Below, in pieces: positions 15,626-16,952 of a DNA stretch of 16,952 nucleotides. The position numbers and the translations under genes are program-made. The DNA is from Porticoccus sp. (lineage in GTDB: Bacteria > Pseudomonadota > Gammaproteobacteria > Pseudomonadales > Porticoccaceae), in NCBI GenBank assembly GCA_011049795.1, contig DRHD01000389.1, positions 1-16,952 on the forward strand, read 5' to 3'. Numbering within the stretch: the stretch's first letter is position 1; the number at the start of each line of letters is the position of its first letter. The notes below the pieces were generated by a model. That model worked only from the letters and a program-made list of their open reading frames with translations. It was not told where the DNA came from and did no database searches.

Positions 15626-16264
15626 ATGTTACCGATACTCTATTCTTTTCGTCGCTGCCCCTATGCTATCCGTGCCCGGATGGCATTGAAGTATGCCGGT
15701 GTACAGGTTGAGCTGCGAGAAATTCTATTGCGGGAGAAACCGCCCCAAATGTTGGCAGTCTCCACCAAGGGTACTGTTCCCGTGCTGGTGTTGCCTGATG
15801 GTTCAGTATTTGATGAAAGCTATGATGTGATGCGCTGGGCATTAGGGATTAATGATCCAGACTACTGGTGGGATCCAATATTGGCCTCAGCGGTTGATGC
15901 GTTGATCGAGCAAAATGATTTTTCATTCAAGGTGCATCTGGACCACTATAAATATGCAGATAGACACCCTCAACACACCATGGAACATTATCGTACTCAG
16001 GCAGAGGGGTTTCTTAAAATTTTGGAGGTCCGATTAAAAACATCTCGGTTTTTGTTGGGTGAGAAAATGAGCATTGCGGATGTGGGCGTATTCCCTTTTA
16101 TTCGTCAGTTCGCCTTTGTAGATAAGAACTGGTTTGATCAGGCGCCATACCCAAATTTACAGAACTGGCTAGCGTTTTTTTTGAATTCAGAGTTATTCCT
16201 GTCTGTGATGACGAAGTATCCAGCTTGGCAAGAAGGGTTAGTGATACAGGGGTTCCCAGAATAG
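15626..16264 (+). CDS. Glutathione S-transferase-like protein
   Basis: A 212-residue protein with a thioredoxin-fold N-terminus, MLPILYSFRRCPYAIRARMA. It carries Cys11-Pro-Tyr (a CPYxxR, glutaredoxin-2/Omega-like active site), KGTVPVLVLPDG with the cis-Pro glutathione contact (about 48-59) and FDESYDVMRWAL. An all-helical C-terminal domain includes LLGEKMSIADVGVFPFIRQF, the GST N-capping box region. A cysteine at the active site suggests thiol transfer or reductase chemistry more than classical conjugation. The substrate is unknown. It is divergent from the esterase across about 84-140 bp and converges tightly (18 bp) on panB. Confidence 0.85.
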   Translation: MLPILYSFRRCPYAIRARMALKYAGVQVELREILLREKPPQMLAVSTKGTVPVLVLPDGSVFDESYDVMRWALGINDPDYWWDPILASAVDALIEQNDFSFKVHLDHYKYADRHPQHTMEHYRTQAEGFLKILEVRLKTSRFLLGEKMSIADVGVFPFIRQFAFVDKNWFDQAPYPNLQNWLAFFLNSELFLSVMTKYPAWQEGLVIQGFPE

Positions 16265-16282
16265 AGCTCTCATGCTTCGGCG

Positions 16283-16909
16283 CTATTTAAAACTGTGTTC
16301 AGGTTGTGGGAAAGTGCCTGAGCGTACTTCTTTGGCATAGGCCTTGAGTGCAGTTTCCACACTATCTGTTTCGGTCAGGAAATTTTTGGAAAATTTTGGC
16401 AGTCTGGGTGATATCCCCAGCATGTCGTAGATCACCAATACTTGGGCGTCAGTATTTGGTCCAGCTCCAATGCCTATGACTGGAATGCTCAGCTCATTGG
16501 TGATTTGTTGGGCGAGGGTCGTGGGTACGCATTCAAGCACCAGGATATCGACACCGGCTTCTTCCAGTAAGTGAGCGTCGAGGATCATTTGTTCAGCAGT
16601 TTGGTCATCGCGGCCCTGGACTTTGTAGCCGCCAAGTTTGTTAACAGATTGAGGGGTAAGGCCGAGGTGACCGCAAACGGGAATGCCTCGTTCGCTGAGC
16701 ATGAGTACGGTTTCCTCAAGCCAGGCACCACCTTCCAGTTTTACCATGTGAGCGCCGGCCTGCATCAGCAGAGCAGCATTTTCCATGGTTTGCTCTTCGG
16801 TGGCATAGGCCATAAAGGGTAGGTCGGCAATAATCAGTGACTTGCTATTGCCTCGACACACAGCCTCAACATCAAATCGGGGCGTCACTACTACAACCCC
16901 CGCCCCCAC
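16283..16909 (-). CDS. panB: Ketopantoate hydroxymethyltransferase PanB, 5'-truncated
   Basis: PanB makes ketopantoate from 2-oxoisovalerate and methylene-tetrahydrofolate in pantothenate/CoA synthesis. From [19 protein letters not shown] onward homology is clear: [61 protein letters not shown] and FPQPEHSF. Residues matching E. coli D84, K112, E114 and E181 are present. The family's first 68 or so residues are absent, including the VGDSLG loop with the metal ligand D45. Residues before about 16867 ([13 protein letters not shown]) do not look like PanB, and the frame stops at a TAA at 16928-16930. The GTG at 16907-16909 is only the first available start codon. As drawn, the protein would be inactive. 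A panB-like start lies nearby on the other strand, so a rearrangement or assembly chimera is likely. Confidence 0.85.
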   Translation of the reverse strand: MGAGVVVVTPRFDVEAVCRGNSKSLIIADLPFMAYATEEQTMENAALLMQAGAHMVKLEGGAWLEETVLMLSERGIPVCGHLGLTPQSVNKLGGYKVQGRDDQTAEQMILDAHLLEEAGVDILVLECVPTTLAQQITNELSIPVIGIGAGPNTDAQVLVIYDMLGISPRLPKFSKNFLTETDSVETALKAYAKEVRSGTFPQPEHSFK

Positions 16910-16915
16910 CTCTGA
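16862..16915 (+). other. Possible 3' end of a plus-strand gene joined next to panB
   Basis: On the plus strand one frame reads [17 protein letters not shown] and stops at TGA 16913-16915. The GRHYYNP-type ending recalls the C-termini of bacterial deoxynucleoside kinases, a gene often found near folK and panB, but this is from memory and weak. Only about 17 residues are available, and upstream of about 16862 the sequence belongs to minus-strand panB. Confidence 0.25.
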
Positions 16916-16929
16916 CAGGAATGCGGCTT

Positions 16930-16952
16930 ATGAAAACGGTCACTATTAACAC
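16930..16952 (+). CDS. PanB-like N-terminus in opposite orientation (partial)
   Basis: ATG at 16930 begins MKTVTINT and runs off the window. An in-frame ATG at 16921 would add MRL; ACAGGA lies just before it. Many PanB proteins begin MKxVTIxxL (E. coli MKPTTISLL), so this looks like the missing panB start, pointing away from the panB body. Only seven full codons are visible. Confidence 0.35.

Noticed and set aside
1..16952. CRISPR array, tRNA, rRNA, insertion sequence, prophage or defence island
   Set aside because: No regularly spaced repeats, cloverleaf-like sequence, transposase or integrase, or defence-type domain was seen on either strand.

Overview
The window reads as ordinary chromosomal DNA of a gammaproteobacterium. 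The closest resemblance is to marine Cellvibrionales/Pseudomonadales-type lineages. This rests on protein-level impressions (UbiX, Mpl, Dtd, PanB and the carboxylesterase all look Pseudomonas/Cellvibrio-like), not on a search. Genes are densely packed, base composition is moderate, and I see no tRNA, rRNA, CRISPR array, insertion sequence or phage module.

Left part (1-2550, minus strand): the start of an unrecognised membrane protein, cut by the window edge, is translationally coupled (ATGA overlap) to a secreted DUF4124 protein. Upstream of these lies a complete umuD-umuC pair for error-prone DNA polymerase V. A perfect LexA box sits exactly in the spacer of the predicted promoter. It forces the umuD start downstream and implies a nearly leaderless mRNA.

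Middle-left (2599-7850, minus strand): a stand-alone YdeP/FdhF-like molybdopterin oxidoreductase follows a large RND/MMPL exporter. A 17-bp perfect inverted repeat separates the two. The exporter carries a duplicated Asp-rich stretch. A Cys-type SelW-like (Rdx) protein lies further upstream.

Middle (7960-10705): a D-2-hydroxyacid dehydrogenase and D-aminoacyl-tRNA deacylase (dtd) run on the plus strand. They converge on a PPi-type 6-phosphofructokinase on the minus strand.

Middle-right (10976-13677, plus strand): mpl (peptidoglycan recycling), ubiX (prenyl-FMN synthase for UbiD) and a YjdF/DUF2238 membrane protein form a likely operon. A 23-bp-period direct repeat lies upstream of mpl, and a triple 13-bp repeat lies at the mpl/ubiX junction.

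Right part (13754-16952): an esterase and metallo-beta-lactamase-fold hydrolase pair (minus) is divergent from a glutathione S-transferase-like gene (plus). The last gene is panB on the minus strand, lacking about its first 68 residues. Just beyond the break, the plus strand carries what looks like the 3' end of another gene followed by a panB-like start (MKTVTINT). This is a local inversion, or more likely a fold-back chimera at a contig end.

I found no convincing undescribed multi-gene system. The most notable structures are the panB inversion joint, the mpl/ubiX triplicated start region, the repeats ahead of mpl, and the LexA box/leaderless umuD layout.
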